The position numbers were made by a program, and so were the translations under genes. DNA of 64,000 bases, from assembly GCA_964034945.1 (NCBI GenBank), contig OZ035960.1, positions 113,681,324 to 113,745,323 on the forward strand. Reading direction: 5' to 3'. Position 1 is the first letter of the stretch. Each line of letters opens with the position of its first letter. Origin of the DNA: Chrysopilus asiliformis. Taxonomy: Eukaryota; Arthropoda; Insecta; Diptera; Rhagionidae. Below are positions 35,632-47,675 of this stretch, in pieces. The notes beneath the pieces were generated by a model. It searched no databases and was not told where the DNA came from. It saw nothing but the letters and a program-made list of their open reading frames with translations.

Positions 35632-36820
35632 TCAGAGGGCCAGTTATTTGAGATTGGGCAGTGGTCCGTTTACATATCAAAGAAAGTAGAAATTATGTAA
35701 AATTCTAAACAGTTTCACTCTTAGAAAATGTTTGTCACAACGCGTCGTTTTCGAGAAATTCGAAAAAACGTCTACTTTTGTATAAACTTGACTTTACATT
35801 ATCCGAGAGCCTTTATATGGAATTTCCTCTACACGACTGCAAAATATAATTAAATCGATTTCTGGCGCCGAAAGGTGTAAAAAAATAATACAGATACCGG
35901 GTTTAGTGCTTAACAGGGATAAAAATAAAACGCAACAAATCTGATTTCACAAACCTTTTATGTATTTTTCTTGATTTCTGTGAAATATAATATAATAAAA
36001 ATATTTCATTTTTTTGCCACAATCCTAAATTGAATATTAATCGTGTGTATGTTTCGTTTGTGTTAATTTAAACTCGTGATACAAACAAAATAAAAAAAAC
36101 ATATTTTTTTAAATACACATTTTTGTTAAGACAACAATTTTTGTTTTGTAAAAACTATCAAATCAAGTAGCGAATGTTTAGTGAAAATGCTTTGAATTTC
36201 TTGTTTTGTATAATGCTATTGTAACTTTTTGTAATTTATTTACATTTATATTAATAGAATTTAAATGGTCTTATTTATCTAAAAAAAAAGTCAATTTAAT
36301 TTTATTTCACTTTTGCTAGATTTAAATTTACTAAAATTTTAACATAATTAGCATACGGCCATCTAAAACATACTAAGAGCTTATAAAATATCTTCTTCCA
36401 TCCTAGTTTAGATTTATGTTCTAAACATATTTAATAGCTAAATATTAGGCAAGATACATTACTAGAATATCATTTTTTGTTATCATTTTTGTTTACTTAG
36501 AGTTGCCCAAAAATTACAACTACAATTCAGTCTATAAATAATTTTTACAATATTTTTAAACTTAAAACAAACCGAAAAATAAGAGATTAAACACGAACAC
36601 ATAAAAATTTTAAACAAAATATTAATTTCTCACAAGCAATTTTCGTCATGTTTGATTTGTCAAAATTCAATTTTCAAATAAAAATCGTAAAACAATCATT
36701 TACTGATTTATTGGATGCACTTGGAGAGTACCTGGAAGTTAAGCTTTTTTGAAAAGTCAGACTAGAGCCCTTTTAATTTTGTCTAATGTTCTCTTTGATG
36801 CACTCTTCAAAAATAACAAC

Positions 36821-36870
36821 ATTAAATTTACGATTCGAACCAATCGTATCGTGTTCGGTGATAGGGCCTC
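36821..36870. repeat. Solo right end of the 35509 MITE
   Basis: About 50 bp nearly identical to 35587-35632, starting at the TTTACGA(C/T)TCGAAC element and ending GATAGGGCC. The left half is missing. Confidence 0.7.
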
Positions 36871-37335
36871 TGATTTAAAAAATCGAGTGGATCAAAATTA
36901 GTATCGGCCTGTGCCAGAGAATAAATTCGGAATTTCTCTTGAAACTAACCGGTAAAAATTTATAACAATTTGAAATCATTGCATCCAAAAAAATCAGTAA
37001 ATAGTAATAAATAAGATAATATTAACTAATATTACCAAAAAACAAAACACTTAGCATAATTATGTTAAAGAAAACTAATAAAAAATATAGTTGCCCCAAA
37101 AATAAAAAAAACAAAAAATAATCTCACAAATAAAGATGTGGTCATAAGAATAAAAAAGTTTTTTTTTTCAGTAAAGAAAAATAATTGCAAATTTGAAGAG
37201 ATACCAAGTTGAATTGATTGGAATGTTGGATAAATTAATTACTGTCTATTACAAATTATAGCTGTCCTGGTGTAAAATTTGGTGGTATATTTGAAAAATT
37301 TACTATTAATATTTAAATTATTTCTAGATTTTTGT

Positions 37336-40300
37336 TTACTCAAATGTAACATTAAATGTTCGTATTTCCATTGGCTCGATTCGGATATCTGAAAGGCCTT
37401 TATTTGAATTATGTAGTCGTTTGATACCCGTTAATGCGGTACTATAAACACTTTCAACATTCAAATTACTGAATAGATTATTATCTGAGAATTTTCCTGT
37501 ATCGTTACAGATTTGTATATAATTCCCAATATTACAATCGAAACCCTGCCGATGCATAACTAAAAGCGCCGAATGCGATGGAAATAGTGGTAATTGATCC
37601 TCAGTTAATGTGCGTAAATTAAGTAAATGTACATCACATGGAAATTGCTGTTTCAAAAACATTACCCTGTTTTTCAAGCTATCAACAATCGTATCCTCAA
37701 TATTCTCAATGAAATAAATATTGGTTGGATAACGTAAATTATTACCTAAATGATTCGCTAATAGGCTAGGAACTTGATAAACATTCTCTAATTTTGTTGT
37801 TGTCTTTGTTGTTACATCCTCGATCATAAACCAAAATCGATGACGTGTCAAACGGCTATCTACGACACCTTCGCCCATACCACGATAATCATCGTATAAT
37901 GTCCGACGATCGAGCATCACTTCCAGTTGGCCGGGCTCTAAGCTAGCGGCACCCTGGGCGTGTGTTGTCAGCAATATTAGACGAATTTTGGTATCCTGAA
38001 TAAAAGCCGATGTGGTTATCGGAAAGTAATTCCCTTCAACACCAATCGATGGGATTTTAACGCGTCGCTGATATTGAAAACCATTCTGATCGGAGTAGAA
38101 TTCCGGCACTTCGCCATTTTCAATTTCAGTTACGAATCGCATAAACATCTCCGTTTCACGATTTTTTGGTGGTGGCTCGAAGTCAATGTCGTTTTCAATG
38201 TAGATCGCCTGATCGAGGTACGTTCGAGTGTTGAAAATTCGCACTGTGTGAGCCAAGAATGGCCCGTAAATCACCGTCACATCACTGGCGATTGGTCCAG
38301 ACGTGATGAGAATTCGAATATCCTCGTACTGTTCGAAAACATCTTTTTCGGCTTCACGCTGTTCGGGATCGGTCTTGAAAAGATACGCACCGGAATGGAA
38401 TTGTGCGCTTTTGTACGCAGCAAACTTAATCGCACATTGAATGGGTTTACCAATGGATTTTTTCGTAACGGTTTTTAAAAATCCCGTCTTCTCATCGAAT
38501 AAGAGTCGCATTTTGAAATTCTCCAATTGTATATCGCCGGGTTGTTTCTTTTTTATATTGAAACTCGTCTCTTGATCTTTATTGCTGCATTCATGGCAGT
38601 AGATTGTGGACATTTTATCCTTAGAGCTATCACTTTTCACAATTTTGTATTTAACAAGAGATAAGGGCGGCAGTTTGGCTACAAATAGAATTTCATATTG
38701 TTTCGTTGATACTTTGATTCGATCATTGTATACGATGTTGTTGTTGTTATCGTATTGATCCGTTAAATTCCATACCGGATTTATTTGGAAGCTGATCTCC
38801 GTGTCATCATCCGATAGGACTTTTATGTTCGCATTTAACGTTCTTATCAGAACCACTTCGAGACGTTCCTGTGCCAGCGAATTGAATAGAATTACTGGTG
38901 CGTATTTCAATTCATCCAAATTGATTGCCGTTTTTCGGGATATTTTATTGAAGCTATCGCGTTCGAGTTCGCTTAAAACAAATCCATGAGAATTGGTTCC
39001 GTTTTGTATGAGCAGCTCAATAGTTGATTCTTGCATTTTCACAACATCTTGAATACTTTCAAACAATCGAATTCCATAATCCCGCATAACAGCTGCCTTG
39101 GACGTTCCCGTAATAGCGTCATGATGTTGGAAAAGTCCCAAATTCCGTCTTGCTAAAATCATTTTCTCATAGTTCTTCTCAAATATCTTCAATGCATTGT
39201 GATTATTCTTCTGGCGTGCGTAATTAAATGCAATTGTAAAGAGAATCTCCGTCGATCGTAAATTGTGTTCCAAATCATTACTCAAAAGTTTGTAAAACGG
39301 TCTCGTTGTGAAATATCCCGACCAATATGCCGGACGTCCCTCGGAAAAGATATCCGAATAAACAAAGAAATCACCTTTCAATGTTGGGAATTTCTTGTAA
39401 CGCTTTTTAATCTCCTTAAAATAATCTTTTGGCGTACCGAACGCAATTTCCGCCTTGTAAGTCTCCTTATTCGCGTTAATATGATCGATCAGCTTTTTGT
39501 AATTCGTGTATTGCTGTTCAACCTCTCGCTCCCGATTGTACCGGAAATCATCGCCAACCGGAATCAACGCGACATTATGTGGAAAAAGCGATGCTGTCCG
39601 GGAATACTGTTCGATAAGTAGTTGCGCTTTCTCGGCCACATTCTCATCGGTGATAAATTGCGCTTTGATTGAATATTCTGTGTATTCGCCTGGAATCTTA
39701 CGGAAGTCAAAATTTAGACAAATGAATGGATGTGGACCGCATGAATGCTTGATGGAGTAGATATCAAATGGCATATTATGCGTCAGAAGGCTATACTGTT
39801 TCGTATCGGCGTTAAGATTATTCCAAAACGGTGACCACATAAAGTCGCCGTGCTGATGTTTAGCGAACCATTGCTTCCAGGCATAATGGATTCTTTGTAT
39901 GATGGTGCCTTCGAATTCGCTGCCAGATAGCAGGTACGGCACGGTACTGCCATGGCCGAATGGATCAATTGACCAGCCGACTTCTGGTGTGATGTTGAGA
40001 TTTGTTTTTACCCATTGGTGGCCTAAAAAAACACAATGAAGAAATCATTTTGGGAAGAAACATTTTTTTTATTTGAAAATGGGAAAAAATTAGATTAAAA
40101 AAAATACTTTTACGAGTTTGAGAAAACGATTATTTAGGGAAAATAAGACAAATTTTTCGCTTAGAATTTAGCCAATAAAAATCACTGAAGAAACCGAAAA
40201 ATTACCGAAAAAATGACACTGGCTTACACTCTTTTTGATGCAGCCGATATTAAAGCTATTTTTGGACAATTTGGTATTGCTGATTCCGAATGTGGCAGTA

Positions 40301-43300
40301 ATTTGGATGGTTTATCTCTAATTTTTGCGACACAGAGGTTCATCATATATTGTTGTTTTTTAAGATTAAAACCACCACTAAATATGCAAATGGTTGAAAT
40401 AATTTCCTATGAGACGACTTTCAATTTAAGGGTAAATTTTTTGGAGATACCCAAAACTATTCGCCTGCGGCGCAGTTTTATCGAGACTTCATCTCTGTAG
40501 ATTTAAAAAAATATGCTTGAGGCGCATTTACTTAACAAATCGATTTCGACTTCCTACATTTTTTTTACCAGCGGAGCAATTCGAAATAAAATACATTTAT
40601 ATATTTTTATCTCAATCATCACAAACAAAAATTGTGGAACACTCTTTCCTCTGATCGGTATTCTGACTTTTGATAAAAGACGGTGCCAGACAGAGGTTTT
40701 GCCTTGGGAGTCGCTTTGCCTTTGCTAGGACCTGCTAAAAGACTAACTTTTTTTTACTGGTTTCTTTTTTTAATATATATTTATGCCAGGAGTTTAGGCA
40801 AATTGCCTCTAATGCCGAAGCACAGCTCAACACATCATTCATTCAACCATTCATACAATCCATTCACACTCTGAATACTACTCATCACACTGCAACGAAG
40901 ACTTGGCGCGACAGTACATAGCCTTCTCGTCCATTGTGTCCAGTTACAGAGGTTGGAGGAGTATTCAGGCGGTGGGAGGCAATGATCAAACTGGTCCGTG
41001 TTTAGGTCCATGAGCAGAAAAGTTCTAAATTCAAACCGAATTATTTTGCCCTGAGTGGTATTTGAACCACTGCTCTTTGGATCACAAGGCAAGCACTTAG
41101 CTGACTGAGCCATCCACGCCGCCATTCCTTCGCACACCCCTATCCATTTGTCCCGGATTTACAAAAGATATGGTCACCCTAATTATAAACCACCTAGTAT
41201 ATCTTGAAAACTCCAGCCGACCCAGCCAAACCACTGCCAGATTTGGAATTCGCAAGGCCAAATAGCCCAAAAATGACTAATATCGAGTGCACAAAAAAAC
41301 TTTTCTTTTTCTGCAGGCCTGTATTATTGTAGAGTTCTTCTCCTTGACAGTACTTTCGAGGGTGGGATTGAGGTTCCTCAAAAGCGATAAATTCAGCTGA
41401 CGGATTTAATGGAGAGGTTCTTAAACACTTTTTTTAATAAAAAAGAAAATCCAATATTGGCTCTCCATAGTCGTCGTATCAAAACTCATAAACTTTTCTT
41501 TTGTAGAACAAAATGCTCCAAATTTCAAACAAAACCCTTCTAATAGTATACAAAATTACCTTCAATCAACTGGTCTAACATAGCGTATAAATGAACATTA
41601 GCCTCGTCAGTCATCACCCAACCACCTGTCGTTATTTCCAGTCGCCCAGATTGTATGAGTTGTTTCAAAGCCTATCGATAAAAAAAAACAATAATAAAAT
41701 TAAATGTGATTCCAAGTTTTCGCGGTTCGTAATTTTTATAAAACTCTTCTTAACGCGATTAAATAAAATTACTTAATAAATAAATAAAATTACTTAATAA
41801 ATAAATAAAAAAAACTTACGCGCTGCTTTGTTGGATGGGCTTGATCCCACCATAGTTGTAAAAAACTGATTTCTGACCAAATGAAAGTCATATCTTTGTA
41901 CTCTTGTAATTTCGTTACAATCAGATTAAGGATTTGCCTTGAATCTGATTGAAAATAATTGAGGAAAGTTTTCAGCCATCCTGGATCGTTGTGTGAATGT
42001 GGGACAACAATTATCTGGAAAGAAAAAAGTTTTAATTGACACACAGCAAATGAAAAAAATGTTGAAGTAATCGCAAACCTTCAAAGGTGGGCGTTTGGGG
42101 CTCTTCATTTGCTCTTCGTATCTTGTTTCAAAGGTTTTGTCCCAGTACTCCTTCGTTCTCATCCATTCAGGCTGTTGGAAACAAAATTCATTAGTTCTGT
42201 TTTCACAGTAAAAGATATGGCAGGATAGTGTGTCCCGAGAGTTGATTTTTGTGGGGGTAAATTTAGCTTAGATGATGAATTATTTGATATCTTTTACCGT
42301 TATCGAGATATTTCAGATTTTGTACAATAAAAATTCATATTTTTATGTAAATTAAGATTTTATTCGTTAGGTTATAGTGTAAATTGTGCAGAAGCGTAGA
42401 TGTTTTATAAGAAAGTCATGTTTGGACAACACATGACTTTCTTATACATCATCTACGCTTCTGCATAATTTACACTATAACCTATAACCAGGGCACCAAA
42501 ATCATGTATTCCGACGCGTCTCTGTCTTTCGACTTCGACGCAGCTTTTAACTCTTGACTTCGCCATATCAGCATCTTCAAATTTCCTGGAGTGACAGTCA
42601 GAATCACGTTTCGATTCATAGTGACGATTCCGCGAAATTTCAAGCTCCAGATATGACGAAGTCAAGAGTTAAAAGATGCGTCGAAGTCGAAAGACAGAGA
42701 CGCGTCGGAATACATGATTGGTGCCCAGATATTTTTTGTTAAATCGATGCTAAAACTCGAATAAAGATGAATATAAGACTAGCAGACCCTTCGTTGCCAA
42801 CTTAAAGTTTTTTGTGTAAATTTTAGAATGCCGAAAAACCATAAATAACTTAAAAACTTTTAGGAAAAAACGTTCTCCTTACAGGACCTTCCGTTTCGAA
42901 TTTTGAAATTCCAACACCAGATTCGTGATAAGCAACCCTGAAAACCTCCCAAAGCCAGTTTTTTCGAGAAAAATTGGAAAAAGGACATTTGCGTTATCTT
43001 TACAAGGCTAAGAATTTTAAAAATCTAACACCGGACTCGCGATCAGTGACCTCGGAAACCCCTTATGCCGATTTTTTCGAGAAAAAAAATGGGAAAAAGA
43101 TATTTTCGTTATCCTTACAGGACCTTCCGCTAAGAATTTTGAAAATCTAACACCGGATTTGCGATCAGCGACCCCGGAAACCCCCCTATGCCGATTTTTC
43201 CGGGAAAAAATGGGAAAAAGATATTTTCGTCATCTTTACAGGACTTTCTGTTTCGAATTTTGAAAATCTAACATAGCTAAAAACCTGCTCCTGGCAACGC

Positions 43301-45146
43301 AGATCATTTTTCATTAAAAATGCGTAAAAATCGGTCCAGCAGTTTTTGAGTTTTGTAATCTCAAACAGACAGACAAACAAACATCCATTTTTATACCCGT
43401 ATGGTATGTATACCAAAGGGTATACTAACTTTGCCTTACCGTTTGTAACGCCAAGATCCCGTCATCACACACAAAAATGAATTACACCAGTGTGTTTAGA
43501 ATGATAAAAAAAAATCGAATTTTGCATGTCCGTCCGTCTGTCTGTCCGTCTGTCTGTCCGCCCGTCTGTGGCGCGGATTGCGGGCGCACGGATTGAGCTA
43601 GAGACTTGAAATTTTGCACAGATCCGTTTTTTGTAAAATGCGAGGCTAAGTTCGTTAATGGGCAAAAATGGACCATTAGTGGGGGTGCCCCCCATACGAA
43701 CGAAAACGTTTTTTGTAAATATCGCAAAAACGGTGCATCTCATCAAAAAAGTGCAAGAGCAAAAGTTATTTAGGATATGATTCTACATAAAACTTCCATA
43801 CATCAAAATCCGATTGGAATAAATTTTAAAAAATCTTATTGGAAAGTTTGACTTCAAAGTGGAATTTTGGTACAACTGTTCGAATTTTGATACGAATATC
43901 ACCATACGGGTTTTCAATAATTGCTAGATTGGCAATTATAGCTTTTGTTATGTTTTATATATACATAGATAAGGTGGTTTTATGGACATATTTTTATTGT
44001 AGTTTAAAAAATCCCGGAAGTGGCGTGTGTGACAAATAAAAATCTTAAACCACGAAATAAGAATTTATAAATATTTTCAAAATACCAACGGAATACGTTT
44101 AGCATATGTTGAGAAATTATGCATGTATACGAGATTTTCTTTATCGCAAATTTTATGGATGAGTTCAAATGGAGTTTTTTTTCTACAGCTTCGGTAATGA
44201 CGCGCAAAATTTCCATTGGCGCAGTACCGACTAAACATTGAAAATTATACCATATACTATTATTAAATTATAAGGTTCACGGTGATTTTTAATCACAACA
44301 AATGGGAATTTTCTTCAAATCTCGATTGTTGCTGGTTGCATTTAGAATAAATTAATTCAAAATTTAAACTTTTACGATGGATTGAATCTTTTTGATGGGT
44401 TGAAGTTTGTTGCAATCATCAAACCTACTTAACAGGTTTTGACAATTTCCGAGTACAACAAACAAACAAAAAAAGAACACGAATTGAGTCAAAAATTGTC
44501 TATGAAAGCAGACGACGACGACGCGATGGTTTGTTTTTGTACATCTCAAATTTAAATTTGCTCATTCAAAGTCGCGATTCGGTTTTTTTTCTATTCGATA
44601 TTTATTATATGCTTCACAGATCTTGGACAACAACAACAACAACAATAGGGACAGAGAAAAAAATCCCATATGAATATCTCCGAATTTATTGACGTAATGT
44701 TAGCTCACCTGAAAATCAAACTTTGTAAATTCATCCAATGTCGTAATGTTTGTATCTCGTACACCTAATTGATAGCATTTTTCCCATTTGTGACCGCCAC
44801 CGTTGTTACTACTAGCCAAATTGCTGCTGACATTTTCTATAGAACTTCTAAAATGCTTTCGAGATTGATCTCCGTATTGTACCTTAGCTGCCACATCGCC
44901 AGTGATTTTTCCCTCAACATTTGATCTGCAAATAAAAAATCAATTTGAAAATTTATGCAAGTAGGTTTAAACAGGCAAAGAGTAAAACAATGGTTGACAA
45001 TAAATCACTCACCTAGTACTGTGTATCTCTTTTGCTGTTGAAGGTTGACCAATTGAAATATAGTAGAGACATAAAAGTATCGTTATGAAGGCCGATAAAA
45101 GTCCGATGCATCTCGCTGAGCCTCTACGGAATATTTTCACCGACAT
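37336..45146 (-). CDS. Golgi alpha-mannosidase II-type (GH38) glycosidase, alpha-Man-IIb-like
   Basis: GH38 mannosidase trimming N-glycans in the Golgi. Minus-strand exons: 45146-45013, 44925-44709, 42171-42079, 42014-41820, 41671-41560, 40022-37336; 3438 nt, 1145 aa, the length of MAN2A1/2. Exon 1 is a type II anchor: a short basic cytosolic tail, then a hydrophobic segment (residues about 12-32, [15 protein letters not shown]). A stem follows in exon 2. The catalytic domain has [13 protein letters not shown] (zinc ligands), [18 protein letters not shown] (nucleophile Asp), [28 protein letters not shown] and [12 protein letters not shown]. The C-terminal half has [19 protein letters not shown] and [11 protein letters not shown]. 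Two changes from the family are seen: DPFGHG instead of DPFGHS, and CGPHPFIC instead of CGPDPKxC. Similarity is greater to the MAN2A/alpha-Man-IIb group than to fly alpha-Man-IIa, as judged from memory. Introns hold a SINE, MITEs and family B/C repeats. Confidence 0.93.
40770..41124 (-). repeat. tRNA-derived SINE (full-length-looking)
   Basis: On the minus strand the head reads GCGTGGATGGCTCAGTCAGC (box A) and, about 35 nt later, GTGGTTCAAATACCAC (box B), a typical tRNA-like promoter. The body is about 200 bp. The 3' tail is GAGCTGTGCTTCGGCATTAG followed by CCTAAACTCCTGGCATAAAT and poly-A-like sequence. The tail matches the 3' end of the LINE copies at 53690 and 55960. It is not a tRNA gene: the cloverleaf is imperfect and the unit continues into the SINE body. 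Confidence 0.85.
41200..41333. repeat. Half copy of the 22172 MITE
   Basis: GACCCAGCCAAACCACTGCC and ATATCGAGTGCAC match the right half of the element at 22172-22447. The left half is missing. Confidence 0.65.
42369..42482. repeat. Perfect-type hairpin (foldback) next to a MITE
   Basis: Arms of about 50 bp: AGGTTATAGTGTAAATTGTG ... AAGAAAGTCATGT and ACATGACTTTCTT ... TTTACACTATAACCT, with a short loop. The outer 80-100 bp to its left (TTTTACCGTTATCGAGATAT) are related to 59885-60075, where TAGTGTAAATTGTGCAGA also recurs. Confidence 0.75.
42489..42728. repeat. Foldback MITE family D, copy 1
   Basis: Terminal inverted repeats of about 70 bp beginning GGGCACCAAAATCATGTATT and ending AATACATGATTGGTGCCC; the arms contain GACGCGTCTCTGTCTTTCGA. 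Other copies: 51114-51316 (complete) and 46700-46860 (partial). Confidence 0.85.
42777..43391. repeat. Family C element with an internal ~120-bp tandem array
   Basis: It starts ACTAGCAGACCCTTCGTTGC and ends with CAGACAGACAAACAAAC and TTTTTATA, the same plan as family A. Inside (about 42878-43265) are 3.3 copies of a roughly 120-bp unit: TTACAGGACCTTCCG ... AATCTAACACCGGA ... GAAAAAGATATTTTCGT. It abuts family B copy B3. Confidence 0.75.
43392..43955 (+). repeat. Interspersed repeat family B, copy B3
   Basis: TATACCCGTATGGT at the start, GTCCGTCTGTCTGTCCG-type microsatellite, GCGCGGATTGCGGGCGCAC, CACCATACGGGT, and AGCTTTTGTTATG at the end. This is the longest microsatellite version of the family. 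It lies in intron 2 of the mannosidase gene. Confidence 0.85.
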
Positions 45147-46699
45147 AACTATTTCTTTTCTTGCGTTGCCGCATGTGAGTATCCGCGAATGGAATCAATG
45201 TTTGTGATAATAAGCCCACCACCCACAAAGTCGTTTTGTTGTTGTTGCTGCTGCTGCTGCTGCTGCTATTGGAACTGTTGTTGATTGTGTTTTTGTACTG
45301 GAGAAATACCCAAATTGCCAAGTATATCGCTATGGCGAAATTTGTTCATATAGATATGTTATGCTGACTGGCTAGTACTCGTATATATGATGAACAATAC
45401 TCACTTTATTCAATTTTCTTAAATGATAATCAAGTATAACAGAAAATTAGTGTCTTCATATATACGTTTATGTGTAATAATAATGCTATCAAACCGAATT
45501 GCTTCAACTCAAAGATATTTGATCTATATTCTCATCAAGTATATCTTTTTTTTTGTTCTAGCAATATTCGTCATTCAGCAGGAAATTATATTCTTAACAT
45601 ATGGGCACAAAATGTTCAACGCTTAATGTTAGAAAAAAAACGTGTAAATATGCTGTCGCATATTGGCTATAAGTTAGACGTTTAATGTGTCGTCACATAG
45701 AAAGATATGATCTTAATTTATTTAATAGTCATTATTTAGGGGAAGGCTGGCCCAGTAACGTTGGACCATAACTAGGGGAACAATTCTGCGTACTTTTTCG
45801 CCAATTGTAATCAGGGGAATATTAAATATGGTAAATAATATTAAACTTTCTGTTATGGCGACAGCAGGTAAAAGGGTGGGCAAAAATCAAAATTGCTCTT
45901 GATTTGTTTAAACTGATTTCTAACGTTAAACAAAACAGTCCAGTGTAACAACAAACTGATTCATGATAACAAAATTAGTAGAATTAATGGACATTTGCCT
46001 CGACAGTCATCATTTTTGGGATTTTTAATTTCTTACAGTCTTATCGCTCCAAAAACAAAACCTGGGTTGGTCTTCCAACTGATGAGATACGTGACTCTGA
46101 AGCGCACAATGCACGAGCCAAATACACACATATGTGCGTTCTCGAAACTTTAAACTGAACTGATTTTTTTTTCTCGGAACCACGCATAGTTGCGTTCCGA
46201 TGGGAAGTGAAAGTTGCGATTTTTTTAACATACTTTTGGCATAAAGCCAAGATTGTTGTAGCAGTGGAAGTTCTTTTCACCAAATGTGGTGAAAAGTAAA
46301 TAAAACTTTTGTATTAACTTGTAATACACAATTTGTGTTAAACAATATTGCTTGCAAACCGAATATCTTTATTTAAAATAATAAACAATATGAAACCATT
46401 GGATGTGAACAACTTTTCAATGGCATGACTTTTTTATACAAAATATCAGTGGCGATGCGTCAGCAAAGAATGTTTACTAAACAGCATAGACATGGTTACA
46501 CCCTAAAAAGTACAAATTTATTGCCTAGTAACAATATTATCACATTTTTTATAGTTTCAGTTTGTTTATATCCTTTTTTGACTGAGGAATATGTATGCTG
46601 TCTACCCTGACGCTTCGGCACTGCAAAATATAGATCCCTGTGCAATTCATACCATTTTCCGATGAATTTATATTATCCAGGGGTGTTGAGTCGTTCCGA
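45147..46699. other. Upstream region of the mannosidase gene
   Basis: Contains a trinucleotide repeat at 45232-45290 (promoter or 5' UTR of the minus-strand gene). Beyond that is unique-looking AT-rich DNA with short random ORFs. No gene is recognised. Confidence 0.5.
45232..45290. repeat. (CTG/TTG)n trinucleotide repeat
   Basis: TTGTTGTTGCTGCTGCTGCT-type repeat, 86 bp upstream of the mannosidase start codon. It would read (CAG)n in the minus-strand transcript's 5' leader if that is transcribed. Confidence 0.85.
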
Positions 46700-46860
46700 A
46701 AAAACGCCCCAACTCCGACTCGCACTCCGCAGTCGCAAATTTTTAAAGGCCAACTCCAACTCTGGGCAGCAATCATGTATTTCGACGCGTCTCTGTCTCT
46801 CGACTTCGACGCCGCTTTTAACTCTTGACTTCGCCATATCAGCAGCTTCGTTTCGTTCGT
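46700..46860. repeat. Foldback MITE family D, partial copy
   Basis: AATCATGTATTTCGACGCGT and CTTTTAACTCTTGACTTCGC match one arm of the copies at 42489 and 51114; preceded by (ACTCCGACTCGCACTCCG)-like sequence. The other arm is lost, and the copy abuts family B copy B4. Confidence 0.7.
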
Positions 46861-47019
46861 AATTGTCCATTTTTGCCCATTAACACTCTAACTGCCACGT
46901 CAGTCAAAAAGACCTGACACCTAACTGTATACAACGGCCACAATGAAAATTATTAAAGTGTTCGCGGTTGCAACGATTTTTTATAGTTCCACACATTTTA
47001 TGGTAATAAAATAACATTA

Positions 47020-47405
47020 ATGCTACATTTACACGAATGACAAATTTGTCATTTTTTTCTTGTCATTATGTTAATTCCCGTGTAAATGGCATAATTTTTG
47101 TAATTTTTTCTGTCAGAAAATGTCAATCTCTCATAAAAGAATGAACTTGTCCATTCTTTTATGCCAGATTGTCATTCGTGCAAACGCAATATTAGTTATG
47201 ACAAAAGTTGAATACTAAAGTTGTCATAACTAATATTGCGTTTGTACGAATGACAATCTGGCATAAAAGAATGGACAAGTTCATTCTTTTATGAGAGATT
47301 GACATTTTCTGACAGAAAAAATTACAAAAATTATGCCATTTACACGGGAATTAACATAATGACAAGAAAAAAATGACAAATTTGTCATTCGTGTAAATGT
47401 AGCAT
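47020..47405. repeat. Long foldback element (about 183-bp arms), TA-flanked
   Basis: Starts ATGCTACATTTACACGAATG and ends CATTCGTGTAAATGTAGCAT. The arms are almost perfect for about 183 bp around a roughly 20-bp loop near 47213. It is flanked by TA on both sides (47018-47019, 47406-47407). The related MITE at 49342 lacks it. Confidence 0.93.
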
Positions 47406-47466
47406 TAGGTATAATTTTGTTTCAATTTTTATTTCTCTTAGTGCGTTTTTGACTGACAACTAAATA

Positions 47467-47675
47467 CAAGTAAACGTCGTTTTGCGCCGGTTCGATTTAC
47501 GCCGATTCACAATTACGCCGGTTGGTGCCAGCGTGGGATTCCCCGTTTCGGCCGACAACAGACGACAGTAGGCGCCGCGATTCTAATAACAGACACACGT
47601 ATTCATTTTACGCCGATTTTTTTTTGCGCCGGTGTCTCTCGGAGCGGAACCCCGGCGTAAAACGACGTTTCCCTG
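47467..47675. repeat. Tc1/mariner-type MITE, TA-flanked
   Basis: Terminal inverted repeats CAAGTAAACGTCGTTTTGCG and CGTAAAACGACGTTTCCCTG, TA duplicated on both sides (47465-47466, 47676-47677). The uninterrupted site AACTAAATATTCG is visible (reverse strand) in the MITE at 49342. No ORF. Confidence 0.9.

Larger units (their letters stand above)
34726..37335. other. Gap between ETFA and the mannosidase gene
   Basis: 2.6 kb without a gene. Left part: ETFA promoter and 5' UTR, followed by a MITE at 35509-35631. A two-copy GTT(G)GTTATGGTACAAAACA repeat lies at 35425-35480. Right part (35.9-37.3 kb): very AT-rich, the likely 3' UTR of the mannosidase gene, with a MITE end at 36821-36870. Confidence 0.6.

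Noticed and set aside
41055..41124. Possible tRNA gene on the minus strand (box A GGCTCAGTCAGC and box B GGTTCAAATACC)
   Set aside because: The stems do not form a clean cloverleaf, there is no T-run terminator after the tRNA-like part, and the sequence runs on into a SINE body and LINE-like tail.
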